From Gammaproteobacteria bacterium (GTDB taxonomy: Bacteria; Pseudomonadota; Gammaproteobacteria; Xanthomonadales; SZUA-36): a DNA stretch of 64,000 bases. A program made the position numbers and the translations under genes. The stretch spans positions 226,790 through 290,789 of the forward strand of contig JAJFLB010000053.1 of NCBI GenBank assembly GCA_021772915.1. The letters run 5' to 3'. The stretch's first letter is position 1. Each line of letters starts with the position of its first letter. The notes under the pieces are model-generated. The model saw only the letters and a program-made list of their open reading frames with translations. It did no database searches and was not told the origin of the DNA. Shown piece after piece: positions 24,911 through 33,844 of this stretch.

Positions 24911-26449
24911 CTATACGTCAAACTCGATCCCTTGAGCGAGTGGTAATTCCTTACCATAGTTGATCGTATTGGTTTGACGGCGCATGTAATACCGCCAGGA
25001 ATCTGAACCCGACTCCCGGCCCCAACCGGTTTCCTTTTCTCCTCCAAATGCGCCGCCGATCTCGGCTCCAGAGGTGCCGATGTTGACGTTGGCAAGACCG
25101 CAGTCAGATCCCCTTGTTGACAGGAATTCTTCAACCTCGAGAACATTGGTGGAGAATATGGCGGAGGACAAACCCTGGGGTACGCCATTTTGCTGGGCGA
25201 TGGCAAGCTCAACATCGCCACTGTATTTGCATAGGTATAGGATGGGTGCAAAGGTCTCCTGCTGCACAATTTCCATTTCATTTTTTGCTTCAACGATACA
25301 GGGCTTGACGTAGCATCCGGATTCGAAGCCGGCGCCGGAAAGGACTTCTCCACCATAGATAATACTGGCACCTTCTTGCCTGGCAGACTCAAGCGCATCC
25401 TGCATGTCCTTGACTGCACCGGTGTCCACCAACGGGCCCATGTGGTTGGTTGTGTCGAGTGGATCACCTATCCTGACGGTTGTGTAGGCCTTAATCAGGG
25501 CAGCCTTGACCTGGTCATACATGCTTTCGTGAATGATCAGTCGGCGGGTGGATGTGCAACGTTGACCCGCGGTGCCCACGCATCCGAATACCACGGCCGG
25601 AATGGTCAGTTTAAGATCTGCGCTTGGTGTAATGATGATGGCATTGTTACCACCCAGCTCGAGAATGGACTTGCCGAGGCGTCTGGCGCAAGCCTCTGCG
25701 ACCCTGATCCCGACCCGGGTGGAGCCCGTGGCCGAGATCAGCGGAATGCGCGTATCGTTAATCATCGACTCACCGACAACGGCACCCGGGCCGACGATAT
25801 AACTCATTACACCTTCCGGCACGTCATTGTCTTTGAAAACCTCACCGATGGCGTTGAATATTGCAATGGCGGTCAAGGGTGCCTTTTTTGACGGCTTCCA
25901 CACGGACACATCACCACAAACAGCCGCCAGCATTGCGTTCCACGCCCACACCGCGACCGGGAAATTAAAGGCGGAAATGATGCCGACGATACCCATAGGG
26001 TGCCACTGTTCATACATGCGGTGATCCGGTCTTTCTGAATGCATGGTCAGACCGTACAGTTGCCGGGAAAGGCCGACCGCAAAATCACAGACGTCGATCA
26101 TTTCCTGCACTTCACCAAGTCCCTCCTGTAAGGACTTGCCCATTTCGTAGCTCACCAGTCTGCCGAGCGGATCTTTAATCTCACGAAGCTTGACACCAAT
26201 CTGTCGCACAAGCTCACCACGCTTTGGTGCGGGAACACTTCGCCAGTGCAAAAACGCCTTCTCGGCCGTCGCTACCACGTGTTCGTAATCGCTCTGCTTG
26301 GCTTTGCCAATCTTGCCTATCAGCTTGCCATCAGCAGGCGAAAATGATTCCTGAACGCCATCACTATCGTCACCGGAATGCCGGGCACCGGTGCAAATTG
26401 GAAGTGACAACTCGCCAATTCCCAGTTGTTTCAGAAAAGGAAGCGACAT
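24911..26449 (-). CDS. Aldehyde dehydrogenase, ALDH7 / L-piperidine-6-carboxylate (aminoadipate semialdehyde) dehydrogenase type
   Basis: The start at 26449 (MSLPFLKQLGI) has GGAGAG upstream and gives 512 residues. The catalytic glutamate is in ELGGNNAIII and the cysteine in GTAGQRCTSTRR. The C-terminal block GGEKETGWGRESGSDSWRYYMRRQTNTINY is characteristic of the ALDH7/antiquitin group, which oxidises alpha-aminoadipate semialdehyde in lysine degradation. No other lysine-catabolic gene is present nearby, so the physiological pathway is uncertain. It is the last gene before a long stem-loop separates it from the PQQ dehydrogenase gene on the same strand. Confidence 0.9.
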   Translation of the reverse strand: MSLPFLKQLGIGELSLPICTGARHSGDDSDGVQESFSPADGKLIGKIGKAKQSDYEHVVATAEKAFLHWRSVPAPKRGELVRQIGVKLREIKDPLGRLVSYEMGKSLQEGLGEVQEMIDVCDFAVGLSRQLYGLTMHSERPDHRMYEQWHPMGIVGIISAFNFPVAVWAWNAMLAAVCGDVSVWKPSKKAPLTAIAIFNAIGEVFKDNDVPEGVMSYIVGPGAVVGESMINDTRIPLISATGSTRVGIRVAEACARRLGKSILELGGNNAIIITPSADLKLTIPAVVFGCVGTAGQRCTSTRRLIIHESMYDQVKAALIKAYTTVRIGDPLDTTNHMGPLVDTGAVKDMQDALESARQEGASIIYGGEVLSGAGFESGCYVKPCIVEAKNEMEIVQQETFAPILYLCKYSGDVELAIAQQNGVPQGLSSAIFSTNVLEVEEFLSTRGSDCGLANVNIGTSGAEIGGAFGGEKETGWGRESGSDSWRYYMRRQTNTINYGKELPLAQGIEFDV

Positions 26450-26558
26450 GATAACTCTCCTATAGTTATTAGAAGCATTTACTAAATACACAAGGCATTG
26501 AGATTTAGAGGGAAAAGCAAGTAGATAGAATACCCCAAACGGGGGGAATTGGCACGTT

Positions 26559-26613
26559 GAAGTGCAGCTAAAATCGACTCCGTCCCGACGGACATTCGGA
26601 GTGCCTGCACTTC
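26559..26613 (-). terminator. Long interrupted stem-loop between two minus-strand genes
   Basis: GAAGTGCAG (26559-26567) pairs perfectly with CTGCACTTC (26605-26613), and an inner ACTCCG (26577-26582) pairs with CGGAGT (26597-26602). The structure lies just past the stop codon of the sugar dehydrogenase gene and could end its transcript or protect it. No U-tract follows on the minus strand; the T-rich stretch (TGTTTATTTT) is on the plus-strand side, where no gene ends nearby. Confidence 0.4.
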
Positions 26614-26638
26614 TGTTTATTTTGACTCTACTTCGGGC

Positions 26639-28147
26639 TCATTCCTCTACCCTAACCCGATCAAGAATGTAGTCCACAGTGGCTCTGATTTGCTTGTCCG
26701 TGCAGATATAACAAAGACCGCGTTCAGGCATTTCACGATAGCCATCGATTGTATTTCGATACACATCTTCCCTGGGCTTTGCCAGAATGCCCGTCCAATG
26801 CGTGGGTTCGGTCAGTTGGGGTGTGCCGGATGCACCGGTATCGTGGCAGCCTGAGCAAATCATCTGGTAAAGCAACTCGCTGTTATCGGGCTTTTCGGTT
26901 GCCGGAGGAGATGGGACTCGGAAGAGTCGGTGCAGACCCTTGTTTTGTGTCAGCACGAAAATTGAACCATCCGCTGCCACCTTAATATCCCGTATGCGGT
27001 CCTTGAGTTCGCCCAATAGGGCACGCTCGGAGCGAATCCGGGTTCCATCCAGATCCAGCTTGCTGATGTGCTTTCCAGCCAATGCGCCGACCAGCAGATG
27101 GCCGTCCCACTCGGGGAACATTGAGCCCCTGTATACGGCAAGCGGAGATACCGCAATGGATGGCGTGTAATACCAAAGCGGCTGTATAAGACCGGTTTTG
27201 TGGGTTCCGACACCAATGGCTTCGGTGGTGTAATTCTGCCCATAGGTGATGGTGGGCCAACCATAATTGGCGCCGGCCTGGATGATATTGATTTCATCAC
27301 CACCCATGGGGCCATGCTCGGCCTCGAATAGCTGTCCGTAAGTCGCGTCGTAATGCAGGCCCTGTGCGTTACGCACCCCCAGTGCATAGATTCGGTCATC
27401 TACCGTCTCATCGTTAACAAATGGATTGTCAGCGGGGACAGACCCGTCATCGTTCAGACGCAGGATTTTCCCTTGCAAGCGCTCGCCTTGCTGCGCGAAC
27501 ATGTGCTCCGATCGGTCCCCCACTGACACGTACAGGAATCCTTTTGGACCAAATTCGAGCGCGCCGCCGAAATTTGAAGGTGACCAGCTGAACGGACCTG
27601 CACGCAATATGTCGTGTACTCCGAGCAACTTGGTATCCCTGAGCTCTGCCGTTGCCACCGCAGTCAGGAAGAACCGGCTGGTTTCCTCATCGCTGGCGGA
27701 ATAACTGAAATAGATTCGCCTGTTGTTCTTAAAATCTGGATGAAGCTCAATGTCAAGCAAGCCAGTTTGTTCAGCCTCTGTGGCGATTCGGGGAAGACCG
27801 GAAATGGGTTGGAGGGGGCCGGTTGGAAGCTTGTACCGGTACAGGCGACCTCTGATTTCTGAAATGATGAGCTCATCTGGCCCAAGGAACTCAATCGCCC
27901 AAGGCTCCTTCAATTCGTTCACCACGGTTTCCAACTGCACGTTACGGATATTCAGGGCAGCCAGGGAACGCAGATCGCCCTCATATGGCTTGGGTTCGCC
28001 GGCTTTCAGCACTCTCGGAGGGGAATCCGTTGTCGGGCTGGCTGCAAACGCCTGTGAAAGCAAAATAGCACCAGCCACTAAAAGACACACACAGGCCAAC
28101 CAAAATCGCATCATGCTTGCTGGGCGAGAAGGAGGGACAACCGACAC
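26639..28147 (-). CDS. Exported PQQ-dependent sugar dehydrogenase (GSDH fold) fused to cytochrome c
   Basis: A signal peptide or anchor at residues about 10-35 precedes a glucose/sorbosone dehydrogenase-type beta-propeller: EPWAIEFLGPDELIISEIRGRLYRY, LLDIELHPDFKNNRRIYFSY, GDRSEHMFAQQ, AEHGPMGGDEIN and GANYGWP are all family signatures. The last 80 residues are a c-type cytochrome with the haem motif CSGCH and a probable methionine ligand in REMPERG. It would oxidise an aldose or similar sugar in the periplasm using PQQ and pass electrons to its own haem. The 502-residue length fits the two-domain fusion. Confidence 0.88.
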   Translation of the reverse strand: MSVVPPSRPASMMRFWLACVCLLVAGAILLSQAFAASPTTDSPPRVLKAGEPKPYEGDLRSLAALNIRNVQLETVVNELKEPWAIEFLGPDELIISEIRGRLYRYKLPTGPLQPISGLPRIATEAEQTGLLDIELHPDFKNNRRIYFSYSASDEETSRFFLTAVATAELRDTKLLGVHDILRAGPFSWSPSNFGGALEFGPKGFLYVSVGDRSEHMFAQQGERLQGKILRLNDDGSVPADNPFVNDETVDDRIYALGVRNAQGLHYDATYGQLFEAEHGPMGGDEINIIQAGANYGWPTITYGQNYTTEAIGVGTHKTGLIQPLWYYTPSIAVSPLAVYRGSMFPEWDGHLLVGALAGKHISKLDLDGTRIRSERALLGELKDRIRDIKVAADGSIFVLTQNKGLHRLFRVPSPPATEKPDNSELLYQMICSGCHDTGASGTPQLTEPTHWTGILAKPREDVYRNTIDGYREMPERGLCYICTDKQIRATVDYILDRVRVEE

Positions 28148-28183
28148 GGTCTGCTTAGTCCAAGTGATTTTTGCATTGTGCTT

Positions 28184-29143
28184 TCACACCCTGCTAAGTA
28201 TGGCAGCAAAGACATCACGGTCAATATTACCACCTGATGCGATAACCGCTACGTTCTTACCGGAAATCAGTAGTGCCTCCTGTTTAGCCGCCGCCCAGGC
28301 CGCTGCGCCTGCGCCCTCACACACGTTATGTGTACATTCAAAAAGGGTTCGCATGGCTTCTGACAACTCATCATCGGTAACTTCGACAATACGATCAACG
28401 CCACGCCAGATTTCTGCCAAAGCAGCGGGTTCCGGGACCCGACAGGCCATGCCGTCCGCAATCCGGGTGGTAACGGGTGACTCGACTGCGGACCTCGTGC
28501 TGAAAGACTGTGAGTAGGCGTTGGCGTGTGCTGATACAACACCAACAACCTCCGTCGTCAGATTCAGGGCGTCGCGGGCAGCCAACATTCCACAGATACC
28601 GGAACCCAGGCCAATGGGGACATAGACCACGTCGATATCCTCAACCGCCTGGAGCAATTCGAGACTGTAAGTGGACACACCTCTGACCAGCAAGGGATGA
28701 AACGAAGCCACCATGTGTAACGACTGCTCCCGGGCCAGCGATTGAGCAAACTCACGGGCCGACTGGAAGTCCTCGCCGTGTTCAATCAGTGACACACCCA
28801 ATGCCCGCATGGCGGCATTTTTTTCTACACTATTATTGTGTGGCACGACAATTGTGGCCGGTATCTGGTAACGCCGTGCAGCAAAGGCAACCGACTGCCC
28901 ATGGTTTCCCGTACTGGCGCATACCGCACCTTTTAGCGTCTCATCGGAGCCTGCCAGGTGGTCAAAATAAACCAACCCACCCCTGATTTTAAAAGCACCC
29001 ACGGGACCGTGGTTCTCATGCTTGATCCACACCTCCGTTCCCAGCCGCTCACAAAGCAAGGGCCAGCGGTATTGTGGTGTTGCCTGCATCACTGAATAAA
29101 CAATACGGGACGCGGACTTGATATCGTGGAGTGTCATTTGCAT
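28184..29143 (-). CDS. Threonine dehydratase / serine racemase-like PLP enzyme
   Basis: A 319-residue fold-type II PLP enzyme. The Schiff-base lysine is in VGAFKIRGG (about residue 50), the substrate loop STGNHGQS follows at about 83-90, and the phosphate-binding glycine loop is GLGSGICGM. The length fits the catalytic domain alone; there is no C-terminal ACT regulatory domain, which argues against the feedback-inhibited biosynthetic IlvA. It may deaminate threonine or serine, or act on another hydroxyamino acid. It ends the murB/pyrD side of the region, following murB after only 4 bases on the same strand. Confidence 0.87.
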   Translation of the reverse strand: MQMTLHDIKSASRIVYSVMQATPQYRWPLLCERLGTEVWIKHENHGPVGAFKIRGGLVYFDHLAGSDETLKGAVCASTGNHGQSVAFAARRYQIPATIVVPHNNSVEKNAAMRALGVSLIEHGEDFQSAREFAQSLAREQSLHMVASFHPLLVRGVSTYSLELLQAVEDIDVVYVPIGLGSGICGMLAARDALNLTTEVVGVVSAHANAYSQSFSTRSAVESPVTTRIADGMACRVPEPAALAEIWRGVDRIVEVTDDELSEAMRTLFECTHNVCEGAGAAAWAAAKQEALLISGKNVAVIASGGNIDRDVFAAILSRV

Positions 29144-29147
29144 CGAG

Positions 29148-30185
29148 TTACACCGCCCGGGGAACGATACTGGGCTCGGTCTGCAAATTTACACCAAACC
29201 GGCCCCGGACCGACAGCTTGATCGCGTCGGCCAACTCAAGCAACTCTTTTCCCGTCGCCCCTCCGGTATTAACAAGTACCAGTGCATGTTGAGTCGACAC
29301 CGCAGCTCGGCCCATTGTTCGACCTTTCCAGCCACATTGCTCGATCATCCAGGCCGCGCTAAGCCGGGTTCTGCCATTTTCAAGCGAGAAAGCCGGCAAA
29401 TTGGAAAATCGCTGCTTCATTTCGGTCGCTTGCATGTGAGTGACCATCGGGTTTTTGAAAAAGCTCCCGGCATTGGCGGCAACCGCCGGGTCAGGTAACT
29501 TTCGCTGACGGAGACGAATAACCGCATCACTGACCTGTACGGCAGTGGGTTGGGTTGCTTTGTGCACACCCATGGTAGTCAACTCGTCACGCAGTCCCTG
29601 ATAGTGCAGTGCGGGTTTGAATTTACGACGTAGCTTGAGGCGCATGCCGGTAATCATGTACTTGCCGGGATCGATGGATTTGAAGCGGCTGTCACGGTAC
29701 GAAAACTTACAATTATTGTTGGTGTATATCTTAATCGAACCGCTGACAAGATTGACCACTTCTACCTCTTCCAGCACATCTGATAATTCCACGCCGTAGG
29801 CACCGATGTTCTGAATGGGGGCGGCACCAGCGAGACCGGGGATCAATGACAGGTTCTCGAGACCGGTAAGACCCTTGTCCAGGGTCCACAAAACAAACTC
29901 ATGCCAGTTTTCTCCAGCGGAGACCTCAACCAGAACAACGTCTTTTGTATCGTGAATTATTGTTCTTCCCTTGATGCGATTTAGCAATACGGTACCAACG
30001 ATGTCGCCGGTGAACAGGGTATTGCTGCCACCTCCGAGTATCAGGTCACATTGGGCATCAAAACTGTTCTGCTTGATGAACTGTTGCATCTCAATGACCG
30101 TGTCAATCGTAGTAATTTGAGCAGCACTTGCATCGACCGCAAAGCTATTAAGTTCTTTGAGAGATGCGCTAGGCTCGCACCTCAT
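29148..30185 (-). CDS. murB: UDP-N-acetylmuramate dehydrogenase
   Basis: MurB reduces UDP-GlcNAc-enolpyruvate with NADPH in the second step of peptidoglycan precursor synthesis. The start at 30185 overlaps the pyrD stop (ATGA) and gives 345 residues, the length of type I MurB. Family blocks are present: LILGGGSNTLF in the FAD-binding domain, LIPGLAGAAPIQNIGAYGVEL, the catalytic region YRDSRFK and, near the C-terminus, AGSFFKNP with the catalytic serine context and WMIEQCGWKG. A longer frame to 30314 exists but lies inside pyrD. Confidence 0.95.
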   Translation of the reverse strand: MRCEPSASLKELNSFAVDASAAQITTIDTVIEMQQFIKQNSFDAQCDLILGGGSNTLFTGDIVGTVLLNRIKGRTIIHDTKDVVLVEVSAGENWHEFVLWTLDKGLTGLENLSLIPGLAGAAPIQNIGAYGVELSDVLEEVEVVNLVSGSIKIYTNNNCKFSYRDSRFKSIDPGKYMITGMRLKLRRKFKPALHYQGLRDELTTMGVHKATQPTAVQVSDAVIRLRQRKLPDPAVAANAGSFFKNPMVTHMQATEMKQRFSNLPAFSLENGRTRLSAAWMIEQCGWKGRTMGRAAVSTQHALVLVNTGGATGKELLELADAIKLSVRGRFGVNLQTEPSIVPRAV

Positions 30186-31204
30186 GGGCGGGCCCGCGCT
30201 GTTATGGCACTGACACAGTCGCTTACAAGATCCGGTCCCTGGTAGACGAAACCGGTGTAGAACTGCACCAAATCTGCACCGAGCTGTATTTTTTCGGCCG
30301 CGTCCGCACCGCAACTTATCCCCCCGGTTCCGATCAATGCAACCTCCGGGGGCAGCACGTTACGAAAAGCTGCCAGCACATGGTTGGCCTGGTTTCTCAC
30401 GGGCGCACCACTCAGACCACCCGTCTCGTCGGCGTGTCGCAGGCCTTTCACGGTCTCCCTGGACAGGGTCGTATTGGTCGCAATCAGGCCCTCTATCTGA
30501 TGTCGCACAATCACTTGAGATATTTCAGAAATTTGCTGCTCATCAAGGTCCGGGGCAACCTTTACCACCATGGGGGTGTGTTTCATGTGGGTTTCGGTCA
30601 ACTCGTTTCTTTTGTCGCTGAGTGCCCCCAGTAATTTGTCCAGTTGTGCAGCACCCTGCAAGTCACGCAAACCTTTGGTATTGGGCGATGAAATGTTGAT
30701 GGTGATGTAGTCGGCATGGCGATACACCCTGTCAAAGCAATACAGATAATCATCAACTGCCTTGTCTTGGGTGGTGGCAGAGTTTTTGCCAATGTTAATA
30801 CCGAGGACACCACCGAATTTCCGCTTTCTGACCTGTGCCACCAGGTGATCCACCCCCTTGTTATTGAAACCCAGTCGGTTAATCATGGCATTGGCTTTTT
30901 CAAGCCTGAATACACGTGGCTTTGGATTGCCTGCTTGCGCACGTGGCGTCACCGTACCCACTTCAATAAACCCGAATCCCAGGCTTCCCAGTGCGTCGAC
31001 ATAATCACCGTTTTTGTCCATGCCAGCAGCTAATCCAACCGGGTTGGGGAACTGCAAACCCATTACGGTGCGGGGTTGATGAACGGCTTTGCACAACCAT
31101 TGACTGGCACCCAGCCCATGACTGAGACGCAGCCCCTCGAGGGCGAGACTATGTGCGGTTTCGGGGTCCGCAGCAAATAGTGCCTGGCGAAGCAAAGTGT
31201 ACAT
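30182..31204 (-). CDS. pyrD: Dihydroorotate dehydrogenase (quinone), class 2
   Basis: PyrD oxidises dihydroorotate to orotate at the inner membrane and reduces quinone. From ATG 31204 (MYTLLRQALFAADPETAH) the protein has 340 residues, the class 2 size, with the N-terminal membrane-associating helix pair. Signatures include NPVGLAAGMDKNG, FGFIEVGTVTPRAQAGNPKPRVFRL, the catalytic-serine motif NISSPNTKGLRDLQ and LIGTGGISCGADAAEKI near the end. The 36 extra codons upstream are not needed. It is divergent from rpoE and coupled to murB. Confidence 0.96.
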   Translation of the reverse strand: MYTLLRQALFAADPETAHSLALEGLRLSHGLGASQWLCKAVHQPRTVMGLQFPNPVGLAAGMDKNGDYVDALGSLGFGFIEVGTVTPRAQAGNPKPRVFRLEKANAMINRLGFNNKGVDHLVAQVRKRKFGGVLGINIGKNSATTQDKAVDDYLYCFDRVYRHADYITINISSPNTKGLRDLQGAAQLDKLLGALSDKRNELTETHMKHTPMVVKVAPDLDEQQISEISQVIVRHQIEGLIATNTTLSRETVKGLRHADETGGLSGAPVRNQANHVLAAFRNVLPPEVALIGTGGISCGADAAEKIQLGADLVQFYTGFVYQGPDLVSDCVSAITARARP

Positions 31205-31524
31205 CGGTTCATTATCGCATTTGCGCAATGGCGACGCAGTAGGTGTGCGCGCCAGCATGGGAAGGGCAGGATCAGTGACGGACCGTGCTTTGCAAACAAA
31301 GTAGATCGGCATAAACCCGGGAACTACCGGGAGGGGGTCGGGTCATAACGTTGCAATGAAGTTGGTGAATCAGGGTTGAAACCGGTCATGTTATGCTCAT
31401 CTTATATGGGAGCAGGCGCATGAGTGCGCTCGCGTTAGTTGAAACAGCCGTTACTGGCGAGACCGGCAATACATGGGCCGGGACGCACAGAGTGTCGGTC
31501 GAAACACGTGGAGTGCAGGGCAGA
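31205..31524. other. Divergent intergenic region pyrD / rpoE
   Basis: About 320 bases separate the pyrD start from the chosen rpoE start. Apart from a sigma-E-type promoter candidate (listed next) there is an open frame in front of rpoE (31393-31524), but its sequence has no homology to RpoE N-termini and is probably the 5' untranslated region. Confidence 0.55.
31320..31348 (+). promoter_or_regulatory. Candidate sigma-E/AlgU-type promoter of rpoE
   Basis: GGAACTA at 31320-31326 followed after 16 bases by TCATAA at 31343-31348 resembles the RpoE/AlgU consensus (GAACTT, 16-17 bases, TCTGA-like). It sits about 180 bases upstream of the rpoE start, where autoregulation is the rule in related bacteria. 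The -10 match is partial. Confidence 0.45.
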
Positions 31525-32106
31525 GTGAGCGAAGCCAAAATCGACCAGTTGCTGGTTGAACGGGTGCAAAAAGGTGAAAAACGCGCTTTTGACCTGTTGA
31601 TTCAAAAATACCAGCATCGTATTGTCAGTCTGGTGTCCCGCTATGTATCAGATTCACACGAGGCACAGGATGTTGCTCAGGAGGCTTTTATCAAGGCTTA
31701 CCGGGCGATTGGCAGGTTTCGTGGTGACAGTGCCTTTTATACCTGGTTGTATCGTATTGCTATCAACACGGCCAAAAACTGGATTGTTGCCAAGAATCGC
31801 CGCCCGCCATCCGGTGATATCGATGCTGCCGATGCTGAGCAGTATGATATGGAAAGTCGTTTGAAGGAACGCAATACACCCGAAAACGAGATGCTGCGGG
31901 AAGAAATTGAACGCACGGTGTACGACACTATTGCAACACTCCCCGATGATCTGCGCACCGCCATCATGCTGCGTGAAATGGATGGTATGAGCTATGAAGA
32001 GATCGCCACAACCATGGAATGTCCGATCGGCACGGTCCGATCTCGAATTTTCAGGGCACGAGAAGCGATTGATGAGAAACTAAAACCCCTAATTGATGGT
32101 CAATAG
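31525..32106 (+). CDS. rpoE: RNA polymerase sigma factor RpoE/AlgU
   Basis: This ECF sigma factor directs the envelope-stress regulon. The GTG at 31525 (reading (M)SEAKIDQLLVERVQKG) aligns with the N-terminus of RpoE/AlgU and gives 193 residues; the ORF extends 44 codons further upstream without homology. Region 2 (YQHRIVSLVSRYVSDSHEAQDVAQEAFIKAYRAI, then FRGDSAFYTWLYRIAINTAKN) and region 4 (LPDDLRTAIMLREMDGMSYEEIA, then CPIGTVRSRIFRAREAI) are nearly canonical. It heads the order rpoE-mucA-mucB-mucD, so its own anti-sigma system follows directly. Confidence 0.95.
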   Translation: MSEAKIDQLLVERVQKGEKRAFDLLIQKYQHRIVSLVSRYVSDSHEAQDVAQEAFIKAYRAIGRFRGDSAFYTWLYRIAINTAKNWIVAKNRRPPSGDIDAADAEQYDMESRLKERNTPENEMLREEIERTVYDTIATLPDDLRTAIMLREMDGMSYEEIATTMECPIGTVRSRIFRAREAIDEKLKPLIDGQ

Positions 32107-32163
32107 GGAAGTGGGAACAAATAAGTGATAAAGACAGTATCACCTGGAATGAGTACTCGAGCA

Positions 32164-32832
32164 ATGGCTAAGGAATCTTTAGAACACATTTCCGTTCTTA
32201 TGGACGGTGAATTTTCGCGTGAAACGGGCATGTTCCTGGCCCGCAGATTGTCTTCCGAAGAAGCAATGTGCGAGAAGTGGGAGCGCTACCACCTGATCCG
32301 TGACTGCATCCGACAACCTGGCGGTAAGCAAGTCGTATCCGGGTTGTGCGAAAAATTCAATGCGTCTTTGGATGCAGAGGACACCTCGGTCGAGCCATTT
32401 GGGAACACCCACCGTTGGCTCAAGCCGGTTGCGGGGTTGGCAATAGCAGCGAGTGTTGCCTTGATGGCAATCGTGGTGACTGCTCCACCAGCGGGTACGA
32501 TTCCCGGTAATTCTGCCGATGCGACACTAGCCTCTCCGGCCAACCCGCCATTTGTCAGTCCCAATACACTATCGCTTACACCGGCGATTGCACCAGTATC
32601 TCAAGCTGTCAGTTATGCATCTGCCCAGCAAGCCAATACCAGTCGACTGAACGCGTACCTGTTACGGCATAATCAAACAGCAAGAACAGCCGGCAGACAG
32701 GGGTTTGTTTCCTTTGTGCCTATTGTGGCCACCCAACCTCCTGTTCAGAGTAAAAGCCCCGGGGGCGAGCCTGAAGACCGGATTGCGAACAACAAGAAAG
32801 ACCCCACACAGGAAGCCGCTACAGATCAATGA
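32164..32832 (+). CDS. rseA: Anti-sigma-E factor RseA/MucA
   Basis: RseA/MucA is an inner-membrane protein that holds RpoE and is cleaved under envelope stress. The ATG at 32164 (MAKESLEHISVLMDGE) aligns with the start of MucA; a GTG at 32125 and ATG at 32149 are less likely alternatives. The N-terminal domain ends in WERYHLIRDC, a signature of the sigma-binding domain. A single membrane helix follows (PVAGLAIAASVALMAIVVTA, about 92-111 from this start), then a proline/alanine-rich periplasmic part where MucB should bind. Total 222 residues. Confidence 0.9.
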   Translation: MAKESLEHISVLMDGEFSRETGMFLARRLSSEEAMCEKWERYHLIRDCIRQPGGKQVVSGLCEKFNASLDAEDTSVEPFGNTHRWLKPVAGLAIAASVALMAIVVTAPPAGTIPGNSADATLASPANPPFVSPNTLSLTPAIAPVSQAVSYASAQQANTSRLNAYLLRHNQTARTAGRQGFVSFVPIVATQPPVQSKSPGGEPEDRIANNKKDPTQEAATDQ

Positions 32833-33809
32833 ACGTTCTGCCTTGTAAAGTATTGCTGCTGCTGTTTTCAATCGGTGCCAGCGGCATCGTGGCGGGTGAT
32901 GATGTCGGGCAAGCTCGTGATTGGCTGGAGCGCATGAACTCTGCGATGAACCGAATGAGTTATCAGGGGACCTTTGTATATATTCGTGACGGTGCCGTGG
33001 AAACCATGCGTATTACACACGTGGTAGACGAATCTGGTGTACGCGAGCGTTTGTTTTCGATCAGTGGCCCACGCCGCGAAGTCATACGTGACTGGCGCGG
33101 CGTCCGCTGCTTACTAGATGATGCCACCCTGGTTCTCGGGAGCCCCGTGGAGGTGGATTCCTATTTTCCCGAACTGCCACTGGCTGTCATTGATGGTGAG
33201 GACAGCGGTTACCATCTGGAAACCGGAGGTAACGCCAGGATTGCGGGTCAGCTGGCGCGACGTGTCACCATCGTACCGGCCGATGGTTTTCGTTATGGCT
33301 ACGATTTCTGGCTCCAGGAAGAATCCGGCTTATTGCTCAAGTGGGTTCTTTTTGGTGAACGGCACAAGGTGCTCGCCAAGTTAATGTTTACGGACTTTGT
33401 GATGGGCTCGGAAGTGGATCTTGCCGAGCTTGAGTCGGATTCACCTACCGAGGATTTTGTTGAGCTCAAAACGTTTAATCCGAAGAAATTACCCGTGAAA
33501 CAAAACGGCCCGCGCTGGTACCCGCAAGAACTGCCACCGGGCTTCCTGTTGGCATCCTACAACAACAAGACCGGTGTTAATGGTCTGTACGAGCACACTG
33601 TTTACAGTGATGGGCTTGCAGCGGTTTCCGTTTACATTGAACAGGGCAGTGATGGCGAGAGCATTACACAGGGAGTTAGTCAACTAGGCACCAATAATGC
33701 GTTTTCCAGAAAACAGGGGGGGTTGCAAATTACCGTGATCGGTGAGGTGCCGGCACTCACTGTCGAAACAATCGCACAAGAAATGGCAAATGCTGTTGCG
33801 GCGAACTAA
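32829..33809 (+). CDS. rseB: Sigma-E regulator RseB/MucB
   Basis: MucB is a periplasmic protein that binds the RseA C-terminus and protects it from proteolysis, apparently sensing lipoprotein-like or LPS signals. The 326-residue product has a signal peptide (about 1-23), the N-terminal LolA-like domain beginning DWLERMNSAMNRMSYQGTFVY and the C-terminal domain with WYPQELPPGFLLASYN and HTVYSDGLAAVSVYIE. The ATG overlaps the rseA stop (ATGA). Confidence 0.93.
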   Translation: MNVLPCKVLLLLFSIGASGIVAGDDVGQARDWLERMNSAMNRMSYQGTFVYIRDGAVETMRITHVVDESGVRERLFSISGPRREVIRDWRGVRCLLDDATLVLGSPVEVDSYFPELPLAVIDGEDSGYHLETGGNARIAGQLARRVTIVPADGFRYGYDFWLQEESGLLLKWVLFGERHKVLAKLMFTDFVMGSEVDLAELESDSPTEDFVELKTFNPKKLPVKQNGPRWYPQELPPGFLLASYNNKTGVNGLYEHTVYSDGLAAVSVYIEQGSDGESITQGVSQLGTNNAFSRKQGGLQITVIGEVPALTVETIAQEMANAVAAN

Positions 33810-33844
33810 CCCAGTCAATATTACATTTGAAAGAGATCTCAATA

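Noticed and set aside
27750..28517. A 255-codon plus-strand open frame
   Set aside because: It runs antisense to the ends of two good genes (sugar dehydrogenase start and threonine dehydratase-like end), is rich in Ser/Arg/Pro, and shows no family motif.
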